Shown here piece by piece: positions 42,188 to 50,186 of a DNA stretch of 56,130 bases. The position numbers and the translations under genes are program-made. The notes beneath the pieces are model-generated. The model did not search any database. It was not told the origin of the DNA and saw only the letters and a program-made list of their open reading frames with translations. The stretch comes from Streptomyces sp. MBT65 (GTDB lineage: Bacteria; Actinomycetota; Actinomycetes; Streptomycetales; Streptomycetaceae), in the NCBI RefSeq assembly GCF_016612545.1, contig NZ_JAENRY010000024.1, positions 1 to 56,130 on the forward strand. Reading direction: 5' to 3'. Within the stretch, counting starts at the first letter, position 1. Each line of letters begins with the position of its first letter.

Positions 42188-43086
42188 CCGCGTCCCTTCA
42201 CGTCGAAGGCGTCGCGCAGCCCGTCGCCGATCGCGTTGAACGCGCACACGACGAGGATGATCGCGAGGCCCGGTGGAACGATCAGCCACCAGCGTCCCGA
42301 GTAGGCGGCCGTCAGACCGGCCGAGAGCATGCCGCCCCAGTCGGTCGCCGGCGGCTGAACTCCCAGCCCCAGATAGGACACATAGGCGACGAGCAGAATC
42401 GCGTCGGCGACCTGGAAGGTGGCCGCGACGACGATCGTCGACACCGAGTTGGGCAGGATGTGCCGCACGATGGCCCGGGTGTGGGTACCGCCGATGGCCC
42501 GCAGCGTCAGCACATAGTCCCGCCGCTTCAAGGTCAACGTCTCCGCCCGCACCAGCCGCGAGGGCACGAGCCAGGACACCAGCCCCAGAATGACGATCAG
42601 CCCCGGCACACCCGGCGAGGTGATGGCGGACACGACCAGCAGGATGAACAGCGCGGGAATCGCGATCCCGGCATCCACGACCCGCATCATCACGGCGTCG
42701 ACCCACCCACAGGCATACCCGGCGATCGACCCCCAGAGCGTCCCGATGACGGTGGCAAGGACACCGGCCGCCAATCCGACGAGCAACGACACCTTCCCGC
42801 CGTACATGAGCCGCCCCAGCTCGTCATGCCCAACGGCGTCGGTACCGAGCCAATGGGAGCCGCTGGGGCCGAGGTTGACCTGCGTGAGATCGGTATGGGT
42901 CTGGTCGGTGGAGTAGAGGAAGGGCCCGAGGAAGCAAAACAGAAAGAAGAGAGCAACTACTAGGAGCCCGGCGACGGCCAGCTTGTTGCGCGCGAAGCGC
43001 GCTCTCAGGGACGCGGGGCTGTTTCGATGTGCGGCTCCGCCGCGGGGCGCGGCCGGCCCCCGCCGACCCGCACTCTGAACGCTCAC
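42184..43086 (-). CDS. Oligopeptide-type ABC permease (DppC-like)
   Basis: The 300-residue product starts at GTG 43086 in a four-base overlap with the DppB-like gene. After an Arg/Pro/Gly-rich N-terminus, a helix (KLAVAGLLVVALFFLFCFLG) leads to the family motif NLGPSGSHWLGTDAVGHDEL. Further helices and the ATPase-docking loop around VLTLRAIGGTHTRAIVRHIL follow. VAYVSYLGLGVQPPATDWGG is the C-terminal DppC signature. The first 30 codons coincide with a copy of an interspersed repeat also found at 47190-47258, so this N-terminus may have been acquired from non-coding sequence. Confidence 0.9.
   Translation of the reverse strand: MSVQSAGRRGPAAPRGGAAHRNSPASLRARFARNKLAVAGLLVVALFFLFCFLGPFLYSTDQTHTDLTQVNLGPSGSHWLGTDAVGHDELGRLMYGGKVSLLVGLAAGVLATVIGTLWGSIAGYACGWVDAVMMRVVDAGIAIPALFILLVVSAITSPGVPGLIVILGLVSWLVPSRLVRAETLTLKRRDYVLTLRAIGGTHTRAIVRHILPNSVSTIVVAATFQVADAILLVAYVSYLGLGVQPPATDWGGMLSAGLTAAYSGRWWLIVPPGLAIILVVCAFNAIGDGLRDAFDVKGRG
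43006..43073. repeat. Interspersed repeat copy 1, inside the DppC-like gene start
   Basis: These 68 bases align with 47190-47258 at most positions (my hand alignment gives roughly 85% identity). Both share the block ATGTGCGGCTCCGCCGCG and end in ACCCGCAC. Similar GC-rich elements are known to me as abundant intergenic repeats in streptomycetes. Here the copy lies within codons about 5-27 of a permease gene. Confidence 0.7.
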
Positions 43087-44042
43087 GTCATGGCCCCCTT
43101 CACGCGAGGATCCACGATCCGCTGGACGACATCGGCGAGCAGCGTCCCCACCACAGTCGCCACGGAAATGACAAGCACGCACCCCAGCAACACCGGATAG
43201 TCCGACGACTGGGCCGCACTCCAGAACAACAGCCCCATCCCCGGGTAGTTGAAGAGCTGCTCGACAACCAACGCACCCCCGAACAGCACCGGCACGTAGT
43301 ACCCCAGCATCGCGATCACCGGCGTCAACGAGTTCCGGAACACGTGCTTGAAGAGGATCGCCCCCTGCCGGGAACCCCCCGCGCGAGCGGTCCGCACATA
43401 GTCCTCGGAGAGGTTCTCCAAGGTCGCCGCCCGCATGTACCGACTGAACACGGCCACCATGGAGGCCGCCCCGGTCACCACCGGCAGCACCAAGGCGACC
43501 GGATCGGCGAAGACTTGAGCCACCGTGTCCCCCTGCGGTGCCTGCGACGGAAACCACCGCACGACCTGTGTGAACACCAGCACCAGCACAAGTCCCAGGA
43601 AGTACACGGGAGTCGAGTACGCCACGAAGCTCAGCGTCGTGATGACGTAGTCGGCCGGCTTGTTCCGCCGTACCGCCTGCCACATGCCCAGCGGCAGGGC
43701 GAGCAGCAGCCCGACCACCGCCGACAACACGGTCAACACCAGTGTCTTCGGCAGCCGTTGCTCGATGAGCTGCGACACCGCCTCGTTCAGGGAGTACGAC
43801 GTGCCGAGGTCCCCGTGCGCCAACTGCCGCAGGTAGTACAGGTACTGCACGGGCAGCGGCCGATCGAGCCCCTGGTCGTGGTTGAAGAGCGTGATCTGCT
43901 GGGGTGTGGCCTGCGGGCCGAGGATCCCGCGCGCGGGACCCCCGGGCAGCGCGTGCAGCAGACCGAACACCACGACCGTCACGATGAGGATCACGACCAG
44001 CGCCTGCGCGATCCGCCGGGTCAGATACAGGAGGGTGTCCAT
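43083..44042 (-). CDS. Oligopeptide-type ABC permease (DppB-like)
   Basis: The product has 319 residues from ATG 44042, three bases after the binding-protein stop. It shows the DppB layout: an N-terminal helix (IAQALVVILIVTVVVFGLLH), ALPGGPARGILGP, a periplasmic part with GLDRPLPVQYLYYLRQLAHG, and the coupling loop SEDYVRTARAGGSRQGAILF. VVEQLFNYPGMGLLFWSAAQ lies near the end. Six membrane helices are expected. It pairs with the DppC-like permease and the fused ATPase. Confidence 0.92.
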   Translation of the reverse strand: MDTLLYLTRRIAQALVVILIVTVVVFGLLHALPGGPARGILGPQATPQQITLFNHDQGLDRPLPVQYLYYLRQLAHGDLGTSYSLNEAVSQLIEQRLPKTLVLTVLSAVVGLLLALPLGMWQAVRRNKPADYVITTLSFVAYSTPVYFLGLVLVLVFTQVVRWFPSQAPQGDTVAQVFADPVALVLPVVTGAASMVAVFSRYMRAATLENLSEDYVRTARAGGSRQGAILFKHVFRNSLTPVIAMLGYYVPVLFGGALVVEQLFNYPGMGLLFWSAAQSSDYPVLLGCVLVISVATVVGTLLADVVQRIVDPRVKGAMT

Positions 44043-44045
44043 GCC

Positions 44046-45803
44046 TCAGCTGGTCCACTTCCACTGCGCCGGGTGGAAGTTGGCGAGCGGGTCCTGGGAG
44101 AAGCCGCCGAGGCCGTTCTTGACGACGGAGATCTGGTAGTCCGGCTCGGGCAGCCAGATCACCGGCAGATCCTTGGCGAGGGCCGCGCTGTAGTCCTGGA
44201 CGGCCTGGGTCGAACTCGACGTCGTGGACGCGGAGATGAGCTTGTCGACGTCGGCGTTGGAGTAGTTGCCGAAGTTCGCGCCGCCCTTCGTCTGGAAGAG
44301 CGAGTCACCCGTCGGGAAGGCCGGGAAGTACCAACTGCCCGCCGTACCGAAGTAGGACAGCTGCCACTTGCAGATCGACTGCGCGGCCGTGCACTGCGGG
44401 GTCTGCGACAGCACGGAGTTGACCGGCGCGGTCTTGATGGAGAATTTGATGCCGGTCTTCGCGAGCGAGGACTGGATCGCGCTCATCATGTTGTCGGTCA
44501 CCGTCGAGCCGGACTGTGACAGCACCTGCATCTGGAACTTCGTCCCCTTGGCGACCCCTTCACCGCACTGGGCGGCCCCGGTGCCGGGGCTGGTGCAGGT
44601 CATGACCCCGCCCTGCTCGGTCCAACCATGCCCGGTGAGAAGGGACTTGGCGGCCGAGGTCGAGAACGGATACGGGTCGCTCTTCTGCGTCGCCGACAGG
44701 AACGACGAGCTCTGCGCCTGCGGAATCGGCCCGTACCCGGGCACCGCCGTCCCGTTGAAGATGACCTTCGACAGACCGCTCTGGTCGATGGACCGCTGGA
44801 CGGCCTGCCGGGCGTAGAGCTGCTTGAACACGGCACCCATGGCAGGGTTGTTGAAGTTGTACGGCATGTAGGTGATCGCCCAGCCCGACCACGGCTTCAC
44901 GGAGTAGCCCTGCGCGGTGAAACTGTCCTTCTGGTCGAGGTCGGTGGCCTCGATGTAGCCGTAGTCGACGCTCCCCGAGCGCAGCGCGTTCTTCTCCGCG
45001 TCCGCCGTCGTGAACGGCAGGAGGTTCACGGTGGGGATGCCGGCCTTCTCGCCGCCGTCGTACTTCGCGTTGGCCGCCAGGACGACCTTGCCGGCCGTGG
45101 AGAAGGACTTCACGGTGTACGGGCCGCTGACCGTCTTCCACAGGGCGTTCGTCGCGTAACCGCCGATGTTCTTCGCCGCGTTGTTGAGGTACGTCCAGTC
45201 CTGCTTGGCGTCCCCGGCCTTGTCCCACGTGTGCTGGGGGAGCGGGTTGATCTGGCTCAACTCGTTGGCCAGCATCCACTGCGGGTTGTACGCCTTGTCG
45301 AAGGTGATCGTGAAGTGGCGGCTGTCCACGGTCTTGAAGGACGTCCAGTTGTCGGGCGCCTTGCCCGGGTTGTAGCCCGCCCACTGCGCCTTGTTCGCCT
45401 TGATGAGGTCGAACCAGAACTTCACGTCGGCGGAGGTGATCGGCTTCCCGTCGCTCCACTGCCGCTCGCCGAGCGTGATCGTGACGCTCTTGTTGTCGGC
45501 CGCGAAGTCGGCGGCGGTCGCCACCGAGCCCTTCTTGTTCCAGCCCATGGCCCCGGTCGAGCCGTCGTAGGCGATCAGCGGCTCCCACAGCGCGTTCGCG
45601 ATGGAGATGTTGTTGGTGTTGAGGTGGGCCGCGGTGCCGATCGGCAGGATCCAGTTCGGGGTGAAGTTCGCGGGCAGCGCGTAGTCGATCGAGTCGTGGG
45701 ACCCGGAGGACGACGTACCGCTCGACCCGGAGCAGCCCGCGAGCAGCAGCGAGGCCGTGGTCAGGGAGGCACCGGCGAGGAGTCTCTTGCGGACAGGGGA
45801 CAT
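44046..45803 (-). CDS. Oligopeptide-type ABC substrate-binding lipoprotein
   Basis: ATG 45803 has GAGGAG at good spacing (585 residues); the longer open frame upstream is not used. The signal peptide ends LLLAGC with lipid Cys24, then a Ser/Gly linker. The mature protein is an SBP_bac_5 member: NNISIANALWEPLIAYDG, ITLGERQWSDGKPITSADVK, YARQAVQRSIDQ and GTAVPGYGPIP. It heads the operon that encodes both permeases, the fused ATPase and the ROK kinase. It is divergent from a ROK regulator, which probably controls it. The ligand may be a peptide, glycopeptide or oligosaccharide. Confidence 0.92.
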   Translation of the reverse strand: MSPVRKRLLAGASLTTASLLLAGCSGSSGTSSSGSHDSIDYALPANFTPNWILPIGTAAHLNTNNISIANALWEPLIAYDGSTGAMGWNKKGSVATAADFAADNKSVTITLGERQWSDGKPITSADVKFWFDLIKANKAQWAGYNPGKAPDNWTSFKTVDSRHFTITFDKAYNPQWMLANELSQINPLPQHTWDKAGDAKQDWTYLNNAAKNIGGYATNALWKTVSGPYTVKSFSTAGKVVLAANAKYDGGEKAGIPTVNLLPFTTADAEKNALRSGSVDYGYIEATDLDQKDSFTAQGYSVKPWSGWAITYMPYNFNNPAMGAVFKQLYARQAVQRSIDQSGLSKVIFNGTAVPGYGPIPQAQSSSFLSATQKSDPYPFSTSAAKSLLTGHGWTEQGGVMTCTSPGTGAAQCGEGVAKGTKFQMQVLSQSGSTVTDNMMSAIQSSLAKTGIKFSIKTAPVNSVLSQTPQCTAAQSICKWQLSYFGTAGSWYFPAFPTGDSLFQTKGGANFGNYSNADVDKLISASTTSSSTQAVQDYSAALAKDLPVIWLPEPDYQISVVKNGLGGFSQDPLANFHPAQWKWTS

Positions 45804-45967
45804 GGTTCTCCTCGGAAAAAGAGGGGCGGAGGCGGGGGTGAGGACAGTCAACGACCCCTGTGGTCGAAGAAACAGGCGTGGCGCTGTAAAAAGCCTGTTA
45901 CTGCCGTTCTGAAAAAAGCGCACAGGGCGTCCGGGTGACTTACGCTCATCGCCTCGTTCGTCGATCC

Positions 45968-45980
45968 GGAAGTAACTTCC
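45968..45980. promoter_or_regulatory. Palindrome GGAAGTAACTTCC before the ROK regulator start
   Basis: The 13-base element has perfect 6-base arms around one central base and ends three bases before the ATG at 45984. It could be an autoregulatory operator or form an mRNA hairpin at the ribosome site. Related A-tracts CTGTAAAAAGC (45884) and CTGAAAAAAGCG (45909) lie further up in the divergent region. Confidence 0.4.
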
Positions 45981-45983
45981 TTC

Positions 45984-47183
45984 ATGCCTGAAAAAAGTGC
46001 GCACCGCCGCAAGAGCACCTCGGGCGTCTCCTCACAGGCCGAGCACGTCCTCGAACTCCTCGCCTCCGGGCAGGCAGCCACCCGCACCGAACTCGCCGAA
46101 CTGCTCGGCGCCGCGCCCTCGACGATCTCCCTCGCCGTGGGCCAACTGGTGTCCCTGGGCCTGGTCGCCGAGCACGGCACGCGCTCCTCGACCGGCGGCA
46201 GGCCGCGCAAGGTGCTGCGGCTGGGCGGCAGCGACGGCTTCGCGGTCGCGGCCGAACTCGGCGGCAAACACGCACACGTGGGGGTCGTGCTCCCCGGCGG
46301 TGGACTCACCGACGTGTCGACCGTGCCCTTCGCCACGGCGGACGGCCCGGAGGCGGCGCTGCCCGGCCTCGCCGAGACGCTCACCGCGCTCGCCGACCGG
46401 CACGGGCGGGACCGCCTGCGGGGCGTGGGGCTGTGCCTGCCCGGCCCGGTCGACATCGCCTCCGGGATCGTCACGCTGCCCGCCCGGATGCCGGGCTGGA
46501 ACAGGTTCCCCATCCGCGACTGGCTCGCCGAACGCTTCGAGGTACCGGCCGCCGTCGAGAACGACGCCAACTGCATGGCCGTCGGCGAACACACCGTCCA
46601 GCCCGCCGAACGACGCCAGTCGATCATGGTCAAGGTGGGTACCGGGATCGGCGCCGGAGTCATCGCCGACGGCCGCCTCTACCGCGGCGGCACCGGCGCC
46701 GCCGGCGAGATCACCCACGTCCGCGTCGAGGCCGCCCAGGACACCCCCTGCTCCTGCGGCAACACCGGCTGCCTGGAGACGGTCGCCTCCGGCGCCGCCC
46801 TCGTCCGCATCCTGCGCGGCCACGGCCTCGACGTGACGACCACGGAGGACGTCGTACGCCTCGCCACCGACGCCCACCCCGAGGCAACCCGAGCGGTCCG
46901 CCAGGCCGGCCGCTACCTCGGCCAGGTCCTCGCCGCCAACGTCAACTTCTTCAACCCGGACGCCGTGTATCTGGGCGGCATCCTCTCCACCCTGGAACCC
47001 TTCGTCGCGGCAGTCCGCAGCCAGCTCTACGAGGGCTGCCACCCCCTGGTGACCGAACACCTGGTGATCGACCGAGCGAGCCTGGGCGCGGACGCGGGCC
47101 TGGTGGGCGCGGGCCAGTTCGCCCTGCAACAGGCCTTGGCGCAGGCATTGCAGACGGTCACGGACAGACCGGCGACGCGCTAG
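45984..47183 (+). CDS. ROK-family transcriptional regulator (NagC/XylR type)
   Basis: The product has 399 residues. Residues 17-75 form a winged helix (SSQAEHVLELLASGQAATRT and AAPSTISLAVGQLVSLGL). The rest is a ROK domain with PAAVENDANCMAVGEH, KVGTGIGAGVIADGRLYRGG and the canonical zinc motif CSCGNTGCLE. Such regulators usually repress sugar uptake genes and are released by the sugar or sugar phosphate. The gene is divergent from the oligopeptide-type ABC-ROK kinase operon across 180 bases, the most likely target. The downstream M81 peptidase gene may be in the same unit. Confidence 0.92.
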   Translation: MPEKSAHRRKSTSGVSSQAEHVLELLASGQAATRTELAELLGAAPSTISLAVGQLVSLGLVAEHGTRSSTGGRPRKVLRLGGSDGFAVAAELGGKHAHVGVVLPGGGLTDVSTVPFATADGPEAALPGLAETLTALADRHGRDRLRGVGLCLPGPVDIASGIVTLPARMPGWNRFPIRDWLAERFEVPAAVENDANCMAVGEHTVQPAERRQSIMVKVGTGIGAGVIADGRLYRGGTGAAGEITHVRVEAAQDTPCSCGNTGCLETVASGAALVRILRGHGLDVTTTEDVVRLATDAHPEATRAVRQAGRYLGQVLAANVNFFNPDAVYLGGILSTLEPFVAAVRSQLYEGCHPLVTEHLVIDRASLGADAGLVGAGQFALQQALAQALQTVTDRPATR

Positions 47184-47189
47184 GTCCTT

Positions 47190-47258
47190 CAGGGGCGCCG
47201 GGCTGTGTCCATGTGCGGCTCCGCCGCGTGGACGCGGCCGGCTCCGACCAACCCGCAC
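47190..47258. repeat. Interspersed repeat copy 2, intergenic
   Basis: This 69-base copy matches 43006-43073 in the same orientation and lies just after the ROK regulator stop. Its self-complementary core (GCGGCTCCGCCGC) can fold into a small hairpin, so it may also act as a transcription pause or terminator. Confidence 0.7.
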
Positions 47259-47281
47259 CCACCACACAACCTGGAGCTCCC

Positions 47282-48798
47282 GTGCCTTCATCCCGCCCCA
47301 CCATCGCCATCGCAGGCCTGGGCATCGAATCCTCGACGTTCTCCCCGGCCCGCACCGAAGCCCCCGCCTTCCACCCCCAACGCGGCCCCGAAGTCCTCAC
47401 CCGCTACCCCTTCCTGGCCCCCGGCACCCCGCTCAGGGAAGCCGCCGACTGGCAAGGCGCCCTCGTGGGCAAGGCCCTCCCGGGCGGCACGGTCACGGCA
47501 GCCGCGTTCACTCGACTCTCCGACGAACTCATCGACCGGCTAAGGGAATTGGGCCCCCTCGACGGCCTCTGGTACGACATCCACGGCGCGATGACAGTCG
47601 AGGGCCTGGACGACGCGGAGGCCCACCTCCTCGCCCGCATCCGGGAAACCATCGGCCCCCACACACTCGTGTCGACCTCCATGGACCTCCACGGCAACGT
47701 CTCCCGTGAACTGGTCCACGCCTCCGACCTGATCACCTGCTACCGCATGGCCCCGCACGAGGACGCCATGGACACCAAGGAACGCGCCGCCCGCAACCTC
47801 GTCGACCTCCTGGCGAGCGGCGCCCCCCGCCCGGTGAAGGCCTGGATCCCGGTACCGGTACTCCTCGCGGGGGAGCAGACCTCCACCCGTATCGAACCGG
47901 CGAGGAGCGTCTACGCGGCCGTAGAGGACGTGGAAGCGAAAGACGGGGTCACGGACGCCGCGATCTGGGTCGGCTACGCGTGGGCCGACGAGCCCCGCAA
48001 CCGGGCCGCGGTCGTCGTCACCGGCCCGTCCGCCGCCCAAGTCACTGCAGGCGCCGAACAGTTGGCGCGCGGCTTCTGGGAGGCCCGGCACGACTTCGCG
48101 TTCGTCGCGCCGACCGGGACTCTGACCGAGTGCCTGGACGAGGCCCTCGCCTCCACCGCCCGCCCGTACTTCATCAGCGACACCGGCGACAACCCGACCG
48201 CCGGCGGTGCGGGAGACGTCACCTGGGGCCTCCAACAGGTCCTGGAACGCCCGGAGTTCAAGGACCAGGACGGCCCGACGGTCATCTACGCGTCACTGCC
48301 GGGACCGGCCGCCGTAGCGGTCCGGAACGCCCGGAGCGCGCGGGTGTCGGCGCCACCGTGACCGTCACGGCGGGGGCGGAGGTCGACGACCGGCACGCGC
48401 CCCCGCTCACCCTCACCGGTGTCGTCCACTCGGTCCGGCGCGGCGACCGGGACGCGGAGACCGAAGTGGTCCTCAGGGTCGGCAGCGTGTATGTGATCCT
48501 CACCCGGCTGCGGAAGCCGTACCACCACGAACACGACTTCACGGACCTGGAGTTGGACCCGCGCTCCGCCGATCTCGTGCTCGTCAAGATCGGTTATCTC
48601 GAACCCGAGCTCTTCGCCATGGCCGCCGACTGGAAGATGGCCCTCACCCCGGGCGGGGTCGACCAGGACCTGGTCCGGCTCGGCCATCACCGCATCCGGC
48701 GGCCGATGTTCCCCTTCGACCACGCCATGCCCGATCCGGATCTCACGGCCCGGATCGTCAACTCCTCGGACGAGCCGCTCACCGGGGCGGACGAGTGA
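47282..48798 (+). pseudogene. M81-family metallopeptidase (MlrC-like), interrupted by a -1 frameshift
   Basis: Reading starts at GTG 47282 (PSSRPTIAIAGLGIESSTFS). It runs through WYDIHGAMTVEGLDDAEAHL, STSMDLHGNVS with metal-site His, MAPHEDAMDTKERAA and SDTGDNPTAGGAGDVTWG to GPAAVAVRNARSA. The frame then fails and stops at 48361. The remaining family sequence continues in the frame beginning near 48343: GVGATVTVTAGAEVDDRHAP, LRVGSVYVILTRLRKPYHHE, LVKIGYLEPEL and GGVDQDLVRLGHHRIRRPMF, ending at 48798. Restoring one G near 48340 would give an uninterrupted protein of about 505 residues. It may be a real mutation, a sequencing error or a programmed shift. Relatives cleave peptides or D-amino-acid conjugates (MlrC) and fit the neighbouring uptake operon. 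Confidence 0.8.
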
Positions 48799-49396
48799 GC
48801 TTGCCGCCCCCGCCGTCCTCGATGGCCGCCTCGATCAACTGGTCCAGCAGCGCGATCAGTACGTTCCGGCACGAGTCGCGCTCCCGCGCGTCGCACAGCA
48901 GCACCCGGACGTCCTCCGGGAGGGCCAGCGCCTCGCGCACCGCCTCCGCGGGGTAGGGGTGTTCGCCGTAGAAGCCGTTCACGCCCACCACGAACGGGAT
49001 GCCCCGGCGTTCGAAGAAGTCGACGGCCGCGAAGCTGGACTTCGGGCGGCGGACGTCGATCAGGACGACCGCGCCGAGCGCGCCGAGCGCCAGGTCGTTC
49101 CACATGAACCAGAAACGCTGCTGGCCCGGGGTGCCGAACAAATACAGCACCAGGTCCTGGCCGATGGTGATCCGGCCGAAGTCCAGGGCCACAGTGGTGG
49201 CCCGTTTCTCCTCGATGCCGTCGAGGTCGTCGACGGCGAGGCCCGCCACGGTCAGCGGTTCCTCGGTGCGCAGCGGCGCGATCTCGCTGACCGCACCGAC
49301 CATGGTGGTCTTGCCGACGCCGAAGCCCCCCGCGATCAGGATCTTGACCGTCTCGGGTGGCGCGGGTGCCGGAGCGATGGTGTCAGAGCCGGTCAA
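48779..49396 (-). CDS. cvnD: Conservon GTPase-like protein CvnD (second locus)
   Basis: The start is TTG 49396, preceded by GAGGGAGGG and overlapping cvnC by 14 bases (205 residues). Motifs are IAGGFGVGKTTMVGAVSEI (P-loop), ALDFGRITI, LYLFGTPGQQRFWFMWNDLA and VGVNGFYGEHPYP in place of NKxD. It is a paralogue of the protein at 32392-33030. Its 3' end overlaps the 3' end of the M81 gene by 20 bases tail to tail, so there is no space for a terminator between them. Confidence 0.9.
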   Translation of the reverse strand: MTGSDTIAPAPAPPETVKILIAGGFGVGKTTMVGAVSEIAPLRTEEPLTVAGLAVDDLDGIEEKRATTVALDFGRITIGQDLVLYLFGTPGQQRFWFMWNDLALGALGAVVLIDVRRPKSSFAAVDFFERRGIPFVVGVNGFYGEHPYPAEAVREALALPEDVRVLLCDARERDSCRNVLIALLDQLIEAAIEDGGGGKLTRPPR

Positions 49397-49742
49397 GGCC
49401 CTCCCTCACTTTCTGCAGCAGGTCCATGTCCGGGCTGGTACGGGAGACCGGGTGCGGCGGACGGGCCGTGATCATCCCCGCCTCCAGCAGATCGCAGAGC
49501 ATGATCACCACCACGCTCACCGGAAGGTCGACAAGGGCCGCGACCTCCGCCACCGCCAGCGGCTCGGCGCACAGCCGCAGGATGCGGGACTGCTCCGGCT
49601 GCGGGCGGGGCGCCCGCGCGGGCGCCGGATCGACCGCGGTCACCGTGGTGATGAGGGTGAAATCGGCGCGGCTGGGCCGGGTTCTGCCACCGGTCAGCGT
49701 GAACGGCCGTACGAGCCGCCCCGCCGCGTCGCCACCGCTCAC
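49383..49742 (-). CDS. cvnC: Conservon protein CvnC, DUF742 (second locus)
   Basis: The 119-residue protein starts at GTG 49742, one base after the cvnB stop. It has the family pattern: RLVRPFTLTGGRTRPS, a winged-helix part (QSRILRLCAEPLAVAEVAAL) and MITARPPHPVSRTSPDMDLL near the end. It is shorter than the first-locus CvnC because it lacks the N-terminal extension. Confidence 0.9.
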   Translation of the reverse strand: MSGGDAAGRLVRPFTLTGGRTRPSRADFTLITTVTAVDPAPARAPRPQPEQSRILRLCAEPLAVAEVAALVDLPVSVVVIMLCDLLEAGMITARPPHPVSRTSPDMDLLQKVREGLDRL

Positions 49743-49743
49743 C

Positions 49744-50175
49744 TCACTCGCCGGCGCCGGCCGCGGGGCCGACGCCGGCCCGCGGCGCGGCGCTGAGATG
49801 CTCGCCTATCTTCTTCACCAGCATGTTCATCTGGTAGGCCACGACCCCGACGTCCGCGCCCGGACCGGTCAGGACCACCAGATGCGCGCCGGGGCCCGCC
49901 GAGGTGAGGATCAGATAGCTGTTCGCCATCTCGATCAGCGCCTGGCGCACCGGACCGCCCCGGAAGTCCATGCTGACCCCCTTGCTGAGGCTCATCAGCC
50001 CGGACGCGGTGGCCGCGAGCCGCTCGGCGTCGTCGCGCAGGAACCCGGTGGACTTGCTGACGACCAGGCCGTCCTCGGACAGCACGACGGCCTGGTTCAC
50101 CTCGGCCACCCGGTCCACGAGTCCGGTGAGCAACTGGTCGAGCTGGGTGTGCGTGGCGGGGACGGGTCGTGTCAT
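49744..50175 (-). CDS. cvnB: Roadblock/LC7 protein CvnB (second locus)
   Basis: I prefer ATG 50175 (143 residues), which has AAGGA seven bases upstream. The in-frame ATG 50190 overlaps the cvnA stop but has no SD. The roadblock pattern is clear: LDQLLTGLVDRVAEVNQAVV, LSEDGLVVSKSTGF, ERLAATASGLMSLSKGVSMD and HLVVLTGPGADVGVVAYQMN. It should connect the CvnA sensor to the CvnD GTPase. Confidence 0.9.
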   Translation of the reverse strand: MTRPVPATHTQLDQLLTGLVDRVAEVNQAVVLSEDGLVVSKSTGFLRDDAERLAATASGLMSLSKGVSMDFRGGPVRQALIEMANSYLILTSAGPGAHLVVLTGPGADVGVVAYQMNMLVKKIGEHLSAAPRAGVGPAAGAGE

Positions 50176-50186
50176 GGCGGAGTCCT

